Source of the DNA: Alisma plantago-aquatica
Taxonomy: Eukaryota; Streptophyta; Magnoliopsida; Alismatales; Alismataceae
Direction: 5' to 3'
Assembly (NCBI GenBank): GCA_963693085.1
Contig: OY856410.1
Coordinates: 890,705,835-890,769,834 of the forward strand
DNA: 64,000 bases
A model generated the notes under the pieces. The model was not told where the DNA came from, made no database searches, and saw only the letters and a program-made list of their open reading frames with translations. The position numbers and the translations under genes were made by a program. Positions 48,305-59,146 of the stretch are shown piece by piece (the stretch's first letter is position 1; each line of letters opens with the position of its first letter).

Positions 48305-49811
48305 AATTATGTTTCCATAAATTAAGATAATCTATGTTGAGATAAAGATGTGAATCAGCATGAGCCTCAAGCTCTTTTAAAAAGGAGGACCTCTAGTGTT
48401 AGGACCAGTTTTAGGGTTAACTCCAGAGATAGTGGGGCCCATAGGGAGATGTTCATAGAACATAAACTACAAGATATGAGAATGATGAAAATATGTGATA
48501 TGATATGTCCTAAACTGGATTACTCCTATGTGAATAAGTTGAGTCATTTGATGCATGATTCCTGTAATTTTTTTGGACACTAGATGTCATTGGGAAGACC
48601 AAACCCTAGAGTTAGGGAGAGGCTAGTTATGTATGTATATGTGAACATGAATACAATCGCCTACCATATGGATGAGGGAGAGAGCCCCAAGACCTTGGAG
48701 GTGGTAACTGTTTTAGTTTCTGCAAAGCCTCATGCTTGGGTTGGTGGTTCCCTATATAGGGATCTGGTGGTGTATATAAGATACAAAATATGATAAGAAT
48801 ATTTCATGGATAGATATCTTCGAAGATAATTCCATACCATGTTTTGTTTTTTGTGTTTATGTGGCTAGAAATTTTAAAGCTATCGATTGATGCCAATGAG
48901 GTAGAGCTGAGAACCCTAGATGAAATAGGAATTATAGAGCTAGTGCATATGATACTCACAGAGATGAGTGAGTTCAAAGAAAATGAGCATGCCACTACTA
49001 TCAGGTAAAGGGTTAGGAGAACCCCAAGGGAACTAGATAAAATTTTGGTATATATTTGAAAAGCCACTTGTATGAGTTATCTTAGAACAACCACGATATG
49101 ATATGCATATGACTATGATTTGATCTTGAGTCATTATAGGTTGATATGACCTGATGGAAAACCTATAAATGGTTTAATAGATCTCTATATATGATTAAAC
49201 TTATACATGAATAATGATAATGTAATGTAGTTGGTTATCTTGTGATGAAATCACTAATAAATGTTTCCACCTAGTATGTTAGTGAAATTAGACCATGTTA
49301 ATGATAAAGATTGAATTTGGTGTTAATCTTGTACTTAATGAAGATGTTGAATATAGTTTGTAAAATTAGTATAATATAATGGTAATGTCACCTTAATATG
49401 ATATAGATGGATATAGTGGGTTAAATATAATTAACCCTTTCATAAAAAGTATAAGCTAAAGTTTGAATCTTAATGCTTGCATAAAATGAGGATGTGATTC
49501 CTAAAAATGAAATATGTCATGAAATAGATTAAGCTTGTAATACCTTGTTTTTGTCTTTTATGAAAGGGTGTTTCACCCTAGATGCTTATATAATCTCCTA
49601 GAAGGATGAAGATATAGTTTTGTATCTTTTGGTTATGGATATGTTTCACCTAGAGAGGGACCCTATAAGTGAATGAAGATCCTTTATTTTTCCTTAGAAT
49701 GGGAGAATGGGTTAATTTTGAGGCTGAAATATCTTTTACGGTGTATACGATGTGAAGGACTGGATTTTGCTCAATTTCGAGGATCAAATTTCCTTTTTAA
49801 AGAATTTAGGG
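48305..49811 (+). other. Gypsy A internal domain, right part
   Basis: 1.5 kb resuming gypsy A. Open frames at 48350-48583 and 48584-48793 are adjacent, in different reading frames and without a recognisable domain. Near 49770 the sequence TTTCGAGGATCAAATTTCC is the decayed pol terminus, then AAAGAATTTAGGG before the LTR. No RT, integrase or gag signature. Confidence 0.5.
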
Positions 49812-52595
49812 TGTGATGGAGTGACTTTTGAGATTCTTGGATACCCAATTAGTTAACCTCATTCATAACTTTGAGAATGGATGATTGTCAATGAGTGATG
49901 ATGTTACTTTACCTTGTTTTGGATTTATGAAGTTGACTATGAAGGTAGAGGAATTTATTTGTTTTTATAATCAAAATGTGGTCCTTCAAGTATGCTTAAT
50001 CATAAAAATGCATATCAATGAGTTTTATGTAGTTTGAAATCCAATTGATTTTGATCACATTTTTTATACCTCCTAACATATGCTTCTTTGAAGTACTTAA
50101 TTGATTGGTCAAATACTGATATTTTGATACCAAAATTTGATGGTATGTAGTGTAGATGATATAAATATAGTCCTAGAGTTTCATGATATTTCAATGCTTC
50201 TAGAAAGAGATATTACTCTTATCTCTAAGTTTGATATCGTCCTCGGTCACAAACACCATTGTCTTATGAGTCACTGATCGGCTTACTGAGTGGATTAATC
50301 CTAGCCGCATCTTTAGATTGGACGATCGAGACATCCATCTTCTTTGCAATGGTTATAGTGAATAATGATGCAAAGCTTCTATTGATCCCTATGTTGTGGT
50401 CGTGGGTTGAGGAAGGAAACTAAAAGGGACAATTTCTCTCATTGAGTGGAGACGTTTCATTTGACCCCTCTTGGACCTCTTAGAGTAACAAGACTAGGTA
50501 GAATAAGTTCTGAGTTTCCCTCTTGTATCCTTTTTTGAGTGCAAATAGAGAAGGTCAGAGAAGGAAGAATGAAGCAGATCTATGGTTTTGGTGAAAGAAT
50601 GTATGATGTAGAAGCATGACTAGCAACCACCCTATAGAGTCACAACCATCTGTAGGTTTATAGGATGTAGATTTCTCTTATAAGAGACCTCGAGTTTGTA
50701 ATCTCCCGCTCCAATTGAATGATACAAAGGTGTTTAGGGAGTTGTGAATGAGATTTTTCATATATGACTTCAAAGTAGGAAGGGCTAGAGGTGGTTCCCC
50801 CTTCCTACTTCACTATGGTAGTAGAATCCAACACCATGACCACCAAGACTACTAGGGGAAAGTTTTGACGTCATGACACCATGCCAGTGGCGTAGAGGGA
50901 TGGAGATCAAAGCTTTTGATAGTGTTGGAAGATGTTGACAAGGAACAACTAGCGTGAGACCTATCACCTTTGTTTTGGGAAACTGCAGTGGCGCTCACAC
51001 ACGTCAGAGTAGAGAACAAGTGGGCATCAGGAGAGTAGCGAAGAAAAGAGAGGGAGTTGGATTGACCTGTGTGGGTCCCAACCCAGACCAGACTGGTTGT
51101 CTCACCTCTAAACCAGATAGGTCCATGAGTGAGATGAATTGACGGAGCTACGCCCCTTGTGGAAATGTGGGGAGTTGTGATTTTCTAAAAGGTAAGAATA
51201 TTCCTAGAAACTCCCAGATCTTACATAATTCACAGTAATCAACATGTTTCCCAAAAATAAAAATAAACTACCAAAATTCTCAGAAAGTTATGTAGAACAT
51301 CATGAAAGTATAATATTAGTACTTTTATGCATAAAATTGGAAGAAATAATGCAAGAATAATAATAATAATTTTATGCATAATAACATACTAATGAAGGTT
51401 AATTATGATGAAACTAAATAAGAAACTCTACAATCATGTTTACTACTCGCATGAAATATGAGATGATGAGTTTAATGCATATATTCATGTAATATGCTTC
51501 AAATGGATAACTAGGGATAATAACCCTACATGACATATAATGAATATGCCTATGATAAAAAATCTTGGAATTTGCAAAATATATCATGGACAATACATTT
51601 AACCTCATATGGAACTTATACATCAATTTTACACACAAATTCATGTTATATGATGCTAACTCATAATATGTATATGAAAACCCTAATTGGATTAATGAAT
51701 ATAACCTAGGGTTAATATATTTTGAAAATGATATGGGACCTTAATGTTCAAATGACATATCTTAATCCAGAATCTAAGATAAGTAACCTAATACCAAGAT
51801 GAAAGACAAGTATTGATAAGACTAACTTAATGATCTAAGAAAACTCTAATGAGTCAACTAGGGTTAAGATGATGAGAATCTAATGATGGTATATATGATC
51901 TTATCTTGATCAGGGTTTGACCTAGGATGTAGTTGGCATGAGGAATATATGATGATTATGATATATTTAACAAGGTACACTCTACCTCTTACTTGGCCTA
52001 CTATATAGTATGGTTGTATTATGTATGTACAGAATACTGGGCATATGATATTGGAAGAAATAATTGTTCTTATATTCTACCTTGCTTGATTTTCTGTATA
52101 TATAGTTCTAAACACATTAAACATAATATGTCTATTCCATTATATGAAACCACTAGTTCTCTTTGATAGCATAGTGCTGAAAAGTGGTCATTCTCTTTGG
52201 TACATGATCACAATGTACAATAATCTAACTCTTTGGTAGTAGATCATAAGGCATTGCTTCTTGAGCTCTTTGGTAGCTGAGATGATGCATCGTTCCCTCA
52301 TGTGGAAAATGCATGGATGATATAATGGAAAATATGCTTAAAACATGAGTTATATTTTGCTAATAAACATATTTATTCAAGTATGTTTTTTTTAATTTTA
52401 TTACTTCCAAGTATTAGTTTTATCTTATTGCCGATTCATAGTATAAAAGAGGTATATGAATGATGTGAGAGTAATCAGTATAATATTTTAGAATATTGTG
52501 ATAATGTGTACCACTTTTAATCTCTTATATAGATGATATGGACATATGTTCTTGAAGACTCTTGAGAGTTGAGAGTTGTGTGGTGAGCTGATGTA
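49812..52595 (+). mobile_element. 3' LTR of gypsy A, 3' end missing
   Basis: Starts TGTGATGGAGTGAC and follows the 5' LTR to GAGCTGATGTA at 52595, then changes to minus-strand copia sequence. About 300 bp present at the end of the 5' LTR (32762-33061) are absent, so the LTR is truncated at the junction with copia E. Confidence 0.8.
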
Positions 52596-53121
52596 CCTAC
52601 AAACCTATACTCCAATTTGGGAAGTCCCTTGACCAAGTTCTTTTTGCTCAACTTCTTCTATTGTTGCTTATTTACATGAACAAGCTGACGATTCAAAGAG
52701 ACACCATTCGAATTAACCTCTAGGAATCTACCAACAAAAGGCTTAATAGAGTCAAGCACAATTACATGAAGATTACCATTTCTAGTTCCCTTATATAAGA
52801 CATGATAAGTGAGGGAATCTAGAAGCTAGCATTAAAAAGAAGTAAAAAGCACAAGGTAACAATTATCACATAATTGACTTACACTTATGAAATTACGATG
52901 TAGGCCATCCACAAAAAGAACATTCTCGATACACAAGGTTCACTTACATCACCCTCACCTTTTACCTTACCTTTCTTGTTGTCCCCAAAAGTAACCGAAC
53001 CTCCTTTCTTCATTGTAAAATTGTTGAAATGGCTTATATCACCTGTCATGTTCTTACTGAAGCCACTATCAACAATCCATTTTCCTTTCCCCCCACCAAT
53101 TTCTTCACTAGTAGAGGCCAT
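52596..53121 (-). pseudogene. Copia protease and start of the pre-integrase region (broken)
   Basis: From 53121 the minus strand reads MASTSEEIGGGKGK, then WIVDSGFSKNMTGD, with the catalytic DSG of a copia aspartic protease, then SVTFGDNKKGKVKGEGDV. A frameshift follows within the NVLFVDGLH-type segment. Further left, 52640-52800 shows a GTRNGN-like word and linker sequence only. The protease follows a gag-like ALMASTSEE directly, which in copia C is the start of the coiled-coil region, so that region and the second knuckle are deleted here. Confidence 0.75.
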
Positions 53122-54197
53122 GAGTGCAAGGTGGCACTCTCCATCTTAATAGGAGATTAAGCCACTATAGGATGATCCTTCCCAAGGTCCATGATTTGTG
53201 CCTTTGTATCACGTCTCCTTCTTGTCCTTCCTCTTGTATTTACTATCTTTTTTGTACTCTTTCTCCTTCTTGGAGGTGCTCTTGTGGTGTGACTTTATTG
53301 CCTTAGGACATTCACTTTTTTAGTGTCTTTTTTTACCACACTTGTAGGACCTTAGAGTAGTAGAAGAAGATTGCTTTCCTTTAAAGTGCTTTCCCTTGGA
53401 AAAATTTGCTTCATGCTCACTAGGTCCATCATCTTCACTTGAGGAAGAGGGAGTGGTCCGGAAAACAAGTTGTTGTTGAAGGATGAGAGCCTCCACTTGA
53501 GTTTTGAAGGCACAATCTTTGATCTTCCTTGCTTCCTTCTCTTCTTGCTTAGCTTCCTCTTCTTCCTTGTCAAGTCTTGGCTCATGAGCTTGTAGATTCC
53601 AAATAAGCTCCTCAGTTGGAATGTCACCAAGACTTCTCACATCTTCAATGGAGGTCACCTTTGACTCCCATATCTTTGGAAGAGACTTCAAGATCTTTAA
53701 CTTGATTTCTCATCTATCCACAGTGTGTCCCAAGGCATCCAGGCCATTGATGATGATGTTGAGCATTGAGTACATCTCAACAACTCCTTCTTTATTCCCC
53801 ATCTTGAAGTTCTCTAGGAGGCTATTCAACATGTAGATAATTGCCTCCTTCACTTTCTTTGTGCCTTCATAAGTGATGCACAACTTGTCCCATATCTCAT
53901 AGGATGTATCCCATGAGGAGATGCGATTGAACTCGGATGGAGTGAGGGCTGCACAGAGGATGCTAATTGCTTTGGCATTGAGCTAGGCATTCTTTAGGGC
54001 AACTTCATCCCATGTTGACATAGCTCTTATTGGCTCCTTGTAGGGTGTAATAATCACCTTCCACATATCGAAGTTCATCCCTTAAATGTAGAACTGCATC
54101 TGCCGCATCCAATAGAGGAAGTTGGTGTCGTCAAAGACTTGGGGCGCATGGAGAAGCCTCCCTCTAGGTTGAGAGAACCAAGTAGGTTCTCACCCAT
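53122..54197 (-). pseudogene. Copia E gag relic
   Basis: Starts at ATG 54197 (MGENLLGSLNLEGG). After an early frame change it shows NFLYWMRQMQFYI followed by a stop, then SEFNRISSWDTSYEIWDKL and a further stop near 53710. From 53691 it reads LPKIWESKVTSIEDVRSLG, then ELIWNLQAHEPRLDKEEEEA, and part of a zinc knuckle, YKCGKKRH. At least three in-frame stops plus a frameshift. Same family of capsid as copia C. Confidence 0.8.
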
Positions 54198-54236
54198 CTT
54201 CTCATCTTGTGGGATATTGTTTTGGAGAAGATCCTT

Positions 54237-54248
54237 GCTCTGATACCA
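54237..54248 (-). other. Primer-binding site of copia E
   Basis: The plus strand reads GCTCTGATACCA, the exact complement of TGGTATCAGAGC, two bases from the LTR edge at 54251. Confidence 0.88.
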
Positions 54249-54250
54249 CT

Positions 54251-55090
54251 TGTTGGATCTAGGGCTCTAGGGGGGGAATAGATCTTCAAAATTCTCATGA
54301 AAATAGTTAGAACTTTTAATTATATCAATTGTAACCAAATGCTTAAGAAAGATTTAAAGTGTTGTCTAAGAAAGTATAGCATGGATGAGAGAGATTGAAG
54401 AATACACTTGGACAAGGTGGTTAGAGTGGTTCTAATCTTGAAATGAGAAACCTTGGAATGAACTCTAAGAAGTCCTATCTATATTTAGGGGTGTTCCTTT
54501 GAGTGTGGGATCACTTAAAACAAAAAAATCTATTTTACAACTGGAAATAGATCTATTTTTGTTTCTAACAACTCTCTAATGGTTTGAATCACTTTTTCTA
54601 CATTTTATGTACAATACATTTGGTCGAGTTTCAATAAAGATAACTCGACCAATCTACTAACTGACAAAGCCAATTTTCAAACTATTTTTCGAGTTTGTCT
54701 TGGGAAGCTTGACCGATGATTCAAAATTAGTTTTGTTCAATTGATCAGTAGATAAAGTTTTGTGAGTGTACAAATCGGCCGATTGATCCATTTCCAAAAA
54801 TCCATCACTAGTCGGTCGAGATCCAAACTCGACTGACAGAGTTGCTATGACAAATTTTTCAACATGATTTAGAGTGACCAAATGTTGGAATTAAGTGTCC
54901 CTGATTTTTTCTCATCTTAGTTACAAGTCATATCAATAATACAAATGATTACAAAATTATTCTAAGGTGGTTTGGAGTGATTTACCAAAAAGCACATTTG
55001 CATTGCTTTTGATTTGAACTTGGACAAGCTAGGGATTCTATAATTTGATCATTTTCATGTACCTAAAGCTTGAAATCAATCTTAAACAAA
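54251..55090 (-). mobile_element. LTR of copia E (far edge approximate)
   Basis: Begins TGTTGGATCTAGGGC, the complement of the LTR end CTAGATCCAACA. On the minus strand it has TATA-like TATAGATAGG at about 54476-54485, aligned to the TATA of copia C through the shared TTCATTCCAAGG just downstream. Upstream lies a decayed hairpin array (54620-54837), and beyond it a TTGTAATCATTTGTATTA-type segment homologous to copia C at 38328-38360. Confidence 0.65.
54620..54837. repeat. Decayed hairpin array in LTR of copia E
   Basis: Hairpin 1 at 54620-54652 (TTGGTCGAGTT/AACTCGACCAA), hairpin 2 at about 54688-54717 (TTCGAGTTT/AAGCTTGACCGA, imperfect) and hairpin 4 at 54811-54837 (GTCGGTCGAG/CTCGACTGAC). 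A position near 54745-54785 keeps only part of a third. Starts are 67 and then 124 (2 x 62) bp apart, the same register as in copia C. The array edge lies about 134 bp from the aligned TATA. Confidence 0.8.
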
Positions 55091-55553
55091 CATAATAGAT
55101 ACAAACGAATGTAATGGTTAAGTCCTTATCAAAAGTATGGATAATGTATAACTCTCAAGTCAATAGTTCTAATACTAAAGATGGTTCTACGATACATGTC
55201 ACTACATGATTAAGGTTTCACTTAGTTAGTTATTGCCTTTTGGGTGAATTAAGGATGCATCAAACAAGTAGACATGCAAACCCTAATTCATTTCTAACAA
55301 ACATATAAGTATGACAACTTCAAAAGATATAAAATGCATAAGGTATGGTTCAAAATCACAATCACCACATGTACTATTTATTGCCATTCACGGGACAACA
55401 CTTGTCATCTTATCACCACAAGATATAAATCCTTATCACATTATTCCAGGGGTTCAATACTTATCATCTCATAAAGAGTATTACACCTTCGTTAGGGCTC
55501 AACCATGCCAAAATTTCTCTAAGTCCATCACATCATTCCCAGGCACCACCATC
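55091..55553. other. Unassigned segment before copia F
   Basis: 463 bp with no coding relic. It may be the remainder of the copia E LTR or an older insertion; it ends CCATC, the flank of copia F. Confidence 0.4.
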
Positions 55554-55896
55554 TGTTGGCTAAATGGACATCTATAAATCCCTTTGTTTTGATAATGACA
55601 AACATTTCATTCTTGTTGATCTAATGAGCTACTTGAGTGTTGCAGGATTAAGGTGGATGACAAAGTACTAGGGAAATCCATATGCTTACATGTTTATATT
55701 TTCATGAAATGTAATCGCTTTGTAAAAACTTGTACAAATATATAATGTACAAGTACTTAGATTTCATGTAAATCAAGCGTTAGATTCTCCCTAGCTAAAC
55801 ACCACATTTAGATAGGTCATCCCCTTCAATAGTGTCACACATGCACACTCATACACATACTTAGTGCTTTAATTGAAAAATTGAAACATAGTCAAC

Positions 55897-56096
55897 CTCG
55901 GTCGACTAACTCCTCGACCAAGGCACTCTCGGTCAACAATCTTCTCGACCGAGAAAGACCCAAGTAGCCGTTAGACACAGCTGACAAGGTGGTTGGCAGT
56001 TGGAGATGAACGTTGCATACACTTGATTCAGAGAGCCTGTCCGTCGACAAAACGTCGACCGAGTAGGAGTCTCGGTCGACTATTTCTCGACCGAGA
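55897..56096. repeat. Hairpin array, 5' LTR of copia F
   Basis: Four inverted repeats: 55897-55922 (CTCGGTCGA/TCGACCAAG), 55927-55953 (TCTCGGTCAA/TCGACCGAGA), 56041-56061 (CCGTCGAC/GTCGACCG) and 56070-56096 (TCTCGGTCGA/TCGACCGAGA). Loops are 5-8 nt. They form two pairs; centres within a pair are 30-32 bp apart and the pairs are separated by about 111 bp. The array ends 136 bp before the TATA box. Confidence 0.95.
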
Positions 56097-56231
56097 TGAC
56101 CTCTGACAGAAACTGTAGAATTAATTATTTAGCCGTTACTAAAGCAACAAACTTGTACCTAACAGCTAGTTAAGCACTTAGAAACCCCTAGAAGATGTCT
56201 AGAACGTCCTTAAGCACTTATAGGACATTCC

Positions 56232-56240
56232 TATAAATAG
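56232..56240 (+). promoter_or_regulatory. TATA box, 5' LTR of copia F
   Basis: TATAAATAG within ATTCCTATAAATAGGACATG; repeated at 63278 in the 3' LTR. Confidence 0.82.
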
Positions 56241-56639
56241 GACATGCCTTAGGACACCTAAATACACTTACTTGTTACACTTGAGCAATCTTTGAGCATA
56301 CATTAACTTTTTGCAATCTGTTGTGAGCAATTGAGCATTGTGACAATTGGCTACTTCTTTCCTTAGCTCAAAATTCGTGTCCCATAGGCTAGCATCTCCT
56401 ATCCACTGCAATTACAATTACATACACTTTGGCTAGGAGATCTATAAGCTTGATCTAGGCAAATCAAGCCTTGTGCTACAAGAGGATAAGTTGTAATTTC
56501 CTTTTCCTTTCTTTTTCTCTATTATTGTTTGTACTCTCCTTGCTACTCCTAGGTTGGAGGCTGCAGATTGGAGAGGGTGGAGATCTTCTTGGTGAAGAAG
56601 GGGACCTTGAGCTACTTCAAGAAGGCTGGTGCAACGGGA

Positions 56640-56735
56640 GGTTACTTCTAGTGAGGAAGGCTACTTCAAGGGGGAGCTTGAAGTTACTTCAAGAAGGCTA
56701 CCTCAAGTTGGTGCATCTACTTCAAGTGAAGGCTG
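56640..56735. repeat. Short degenerate repeats in LTR of copia F
   Basis: Words such as GAGGAAGGCTACTTCAAG, AGTTACTTCAAGAAGGCTAC and CTACTTCAAGTGAAGGCT follow one another about 30 bp apart. They occupy the same place, between TATA and LTR end, as the repeats in copia C. Confidence 0.65.
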
Positions 56736-56979
56736 TTCAAGGGGTGTAAAGAAAGTATTGTATTTTGTATAAATCCTTGTGAAGGTAATAAAATAAATAC
56801 TTTCAAAATCCCAGTTGGGTAAGCAACCAGGTAGTGGACTGACAACTTTAGTATTTTCTAAAGTTGGAACCACTCTAAACACCTGTCTCCTTCTTCCATT
56901 TGCAATTGTGGTTGTTTGAGTTAAATTATTGATAAAATATTTTAAAAACACTATTCACCCCCCTCTAGTGTTTTTCAAT

Positions 56980-56991
56980 TGGTATCAGAGC
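56980..56991 (+). other. Primer-binding site of copia F
   Basis: TGGTATCAGAGC, exact initiator-Met type, two bases after the LTR. Confidence 0.92.
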
Positions 56992-57024
56992 AGGTTTCAA
57001 GGAACCCTAACCAGGTCTTGAAGA

Positions 57025-58702
57025 ATGGGGGACGGAGTGCTCAACAACCTTAACCTTGAAGGGACACTTGTTGCTAGACCTCTGGCGTTTGATGGAACAA
57101 ACTACACATATTGGAAGAGAAGGATGCAGTTCTACTTCCAAGGCATTAATTGGGATTTATGGAGGATGGTGTCAACCCCATACGAGCTTCCTCAAACATA
57201 ATATGTAGAGTGGGATGCAAATACGGTAAAGTTGGCTCAAATGAATGCCAAAGCTGTAAGTATTTTATATTGTTCAATTTCAGTAGGAGAATTTAATAGA
57301 ATATCAAACTGTGACACAACCTATGACATTTGGCATAGATTGTCCATAACTTATGAGGGTACAGTTCAAGTCAAGAATTCTAAGATTAGCATGCTTAAAC
57401 AAAAGTTTGAACATTTCCGTATGGATCCAAATGAATCTATTAGTGAAATGTTTGCAAAATTCTCTTCTATTGTTAATGGTTTAAATGCCTTAGGAAAAAC
57501 TGTTCTTGAAGAAGATCAAGTATCCAAAATCCTTCGATCACTTCCTCCTAAATACAAGCCAAAGGTGACAGCCATTGAAGAAGCTAATGACCTCACTCGG
57601 CTGAAAATGGAGCAACTCATTGGAAGAAAGAAGAGAACGTGAACTTCAGCAAGGAAAGAAAAAGGATGTGGCTCTAAAAGCTTCAAAGATAATCACACCA
57701 GAAAGTGAGGAGTCAAGTGAAGAAGAAGGAGAAGAGGCATTGATTGTAAATGGTAAGAAATATAGAAGATTTAAATCTAACAAAATTTCTAGTTCTTCTT
57801 CTTCTCCTCCTAGGTGCTTTGAGTGTGGAAAGAAAGGACATTTCAAAAATGAATGTCCTAAAGCAAAGAAAGGAAAGAAAAGCTCACACAAGAAGAGGGG
57901 AGAAAAAGCCTATAAAGCTGCATGGGACGAGTCAAGTGAAAGTGAAAGCGAGGAAGAAAAGGTGGAATGTCTAATGGCAAGAGAAGATAATGAAGACTCT
58001 CAAGAGGTAAGCCTACTTGATCTTCCTAAAGAAGAGTTAATTACTAGTTTACAAGAAACTCATGATAAATATGTTGATGTCAAGAAGAACCTAAAGAAGG
58101 TTATCAAAACAAATAATGAGCTATATGCTAAATTAAATGATCTCTCTTATGAAAAGAACAACATTGATCTTGAGAATTTGTCTTTAAAAACATCTTTAAA
58201 TGATTGCACTAACAAGCTACTCTCTCTAGAAACAAATGTTGATCTTCTCTCTCAAGAAAAGACTGAATTGTTAGCTAAACTAAAAGATTTTCAGACTCAA
58301 CCAATTCTGTGTAACCATCTAGACTATGAAAATGTTGTACAAGAAAGAGACTCCCTGTTATTTGATTTAGATCAAGCTAGAAAAGATTTACACAAGAAGA
58401 TGAATGACATTGCTAAGCTACAAAAGAATATACATGAGTTAAGAAGAAAAGATATCCTTGACAACATCCTAAAAGCCTCCTCTAGTTTCAATGGAAGAAA
58501 AGGTTTGGGATATGCTCCAAAGAACAATCAACCCAAGAGAACTCGAACTGTGTTTGTACCTAAAAATACAATTCCTAAAAAGAGATATGAAGTTGACTCT
58601 ATTACTTGTCATTTTTGTCTACGTCTTGGACATTATTCATTCTCATGCCCTTATAAGACCAAGGACTCTGATTTAGTTTGGGTCCCAAAAACCCAAACCT
58701 AG
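57025..58702 (+). pseudogene. gag: Copia F gag with one stop and one deletion/frameshift
   Basis: ATG at 57025 (MGDGVLNNLNLEG), then RPLAFDGTNYTYWKRRMQFY, until TAA at 57199-57201 after codon 58. The frame reopens and carries the capsid (EFNRISNCDTTYDIW, ILRSLPPKYKPKVTAIEEA) to 57642. There the frame changes around 57620: the LIG word that in copia C is followed by a NLQAHE stretch runs straight into EERRERELQ in another frame, so a small deletion is likely. The second part has knuckle CFECGKKGHFKNEC (57815), a coiled-coil-like acidic/Lys-rich region, and knuckle CHFCLRLGHYSFSC (58607). It ends at adjacent TAG-TAG stops. Otherwise the same architecture as the intact Gag of copia C. Confidence 0.9.
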
Positions 58703-59146
58703 TAGAATTAAAAACCATACAGTTGAGATATGATCAAACGCTCAACCTGCAATTTATATTATTTTATCTCAACTTAACAAAAGGTTTTCATGCATATTGG
58801 TAATTTTATGCACTGCTGTACTGAAACAGAAACATAGTCGGTCGAAGTATTGTCGACCGAAATATAATCGGTCGAACTTTTTTCGACCGACCAGATGCCT
58901 GTAACAAATCAAAATCTACAACAACTATTTCGGTCGAAAACTGGTCAACCGAGCTAAATTTGTGTGTTTCTTTATTTATCTTACAGTAACCTTCTCGATC
59001 GAAAATTACTCGACCGAGAAAATTGTCAGTCAAACAATTGTCGACCGACTAGATTTCTGAATCAGAATCTTTATGCAATTTATACTTAAGTGATTCTAAC
59101 CATATCAGACCATCACATGGGTACCAAAATCTATATTTTCATGTAG
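58703..59146 (+). other. Gag-pol spacer of copia F with hairpin array
   Basis: 444 bp without an open frame between the gag stop and the protease. It contains five hairpins (58838-59048). The end reads TATTTTCATGTAG directly before GATTGGGTAGTTGAT, the protease sequence, so an in-frame TAG abuts pol and the sequence looks like a 3' splice site. Many copia elements have gag and pol in a single frame, so this break is unusual. Confidence 0.7.
58838..59048. repeat. Hairpin array in the gag-pol spacer of copia F
   Basis: Five inverted repeats: 58838-58860 (TCGGTCGA/TCGACCGA, 7-nt loop), 58868-58890 (TCGGTCGAA/TTCGACCGA), 58930-58952 (TCGGTCGA/TCAACCGA), 58993-59019 (TCTCGATCGA/TCGACCGAGA) and 59025-59048 (GTCAGTCAA/TCGACCGAC, imperfect). 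Centre spacing is about 30, 62, 65 and 31 bp. Confidence 0.93.

Larger units (their letters stand above)
29959..52595 (+). mobile_element. Ty3-gypsy element A (outermost of a three-level nest)
   Basis: Direct repeats at 29959-33061 and 49812-52595 are its LTRs. The internal domain is 33062-33831 plus 48305-49811, interrupted by gypsy B. A PBS follows the 5' LTR. The end of the internal domain has TTTCGAGGATCAAATTTCC, a decayed form of the chromovirus pol C-terminus/PPT region, but the roughly 2.3 kb of internal sequence contains no gag or pol I can recognise. It is thus LARD-like or internally deleted. LTRs differ by roughly 10% by eye. Confidence 0.8.
52596..55090 (-). mobile_element. SIRE/Maximus-like copia E, truncated
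   Basis: Minus strand: LTR (from roughly 55090 down to 54251), PBS (54248-54237), gag relic, protease and the start of the pre-integrase region, ending at 52596. Its gag and LTR are related to copia C (shared KVTSIED/KVTSIEE, LTR end GATCCAACA) but clearly diverged. The upstream LTR edge is not certain: sequence 55090-55553 could still belong to it. Confidence 0.7.
55554..56977 (+). mobile_element. 5' LTR of copia F
   Basis: 1,424 bp, TGTTGGCTAAATGG...CTAGTGTTTTTCA. It holds two pairs of hairpins (55897-56096), a TATA box (56232) and, downstream, GAAGGCTACTTCAAG-like repeats. Open frames such as 56471-56749 recur in the 3' LTR but have no domain. Confidence 0.94.

Noticed and set aside
48350..48793. 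Two adjacent open frames as a gene in gypsy A
   Set aside because: Different reading frames, no recognisable domain, within a degraded internal region; left as unassigned.
56471..56749. 92-aa open frame repeated at 63517-63795
   Set aside because: Found in both LTRs of copia F, in the leader repeats, composition Leu/Gly-rich from repeats; no known domain.
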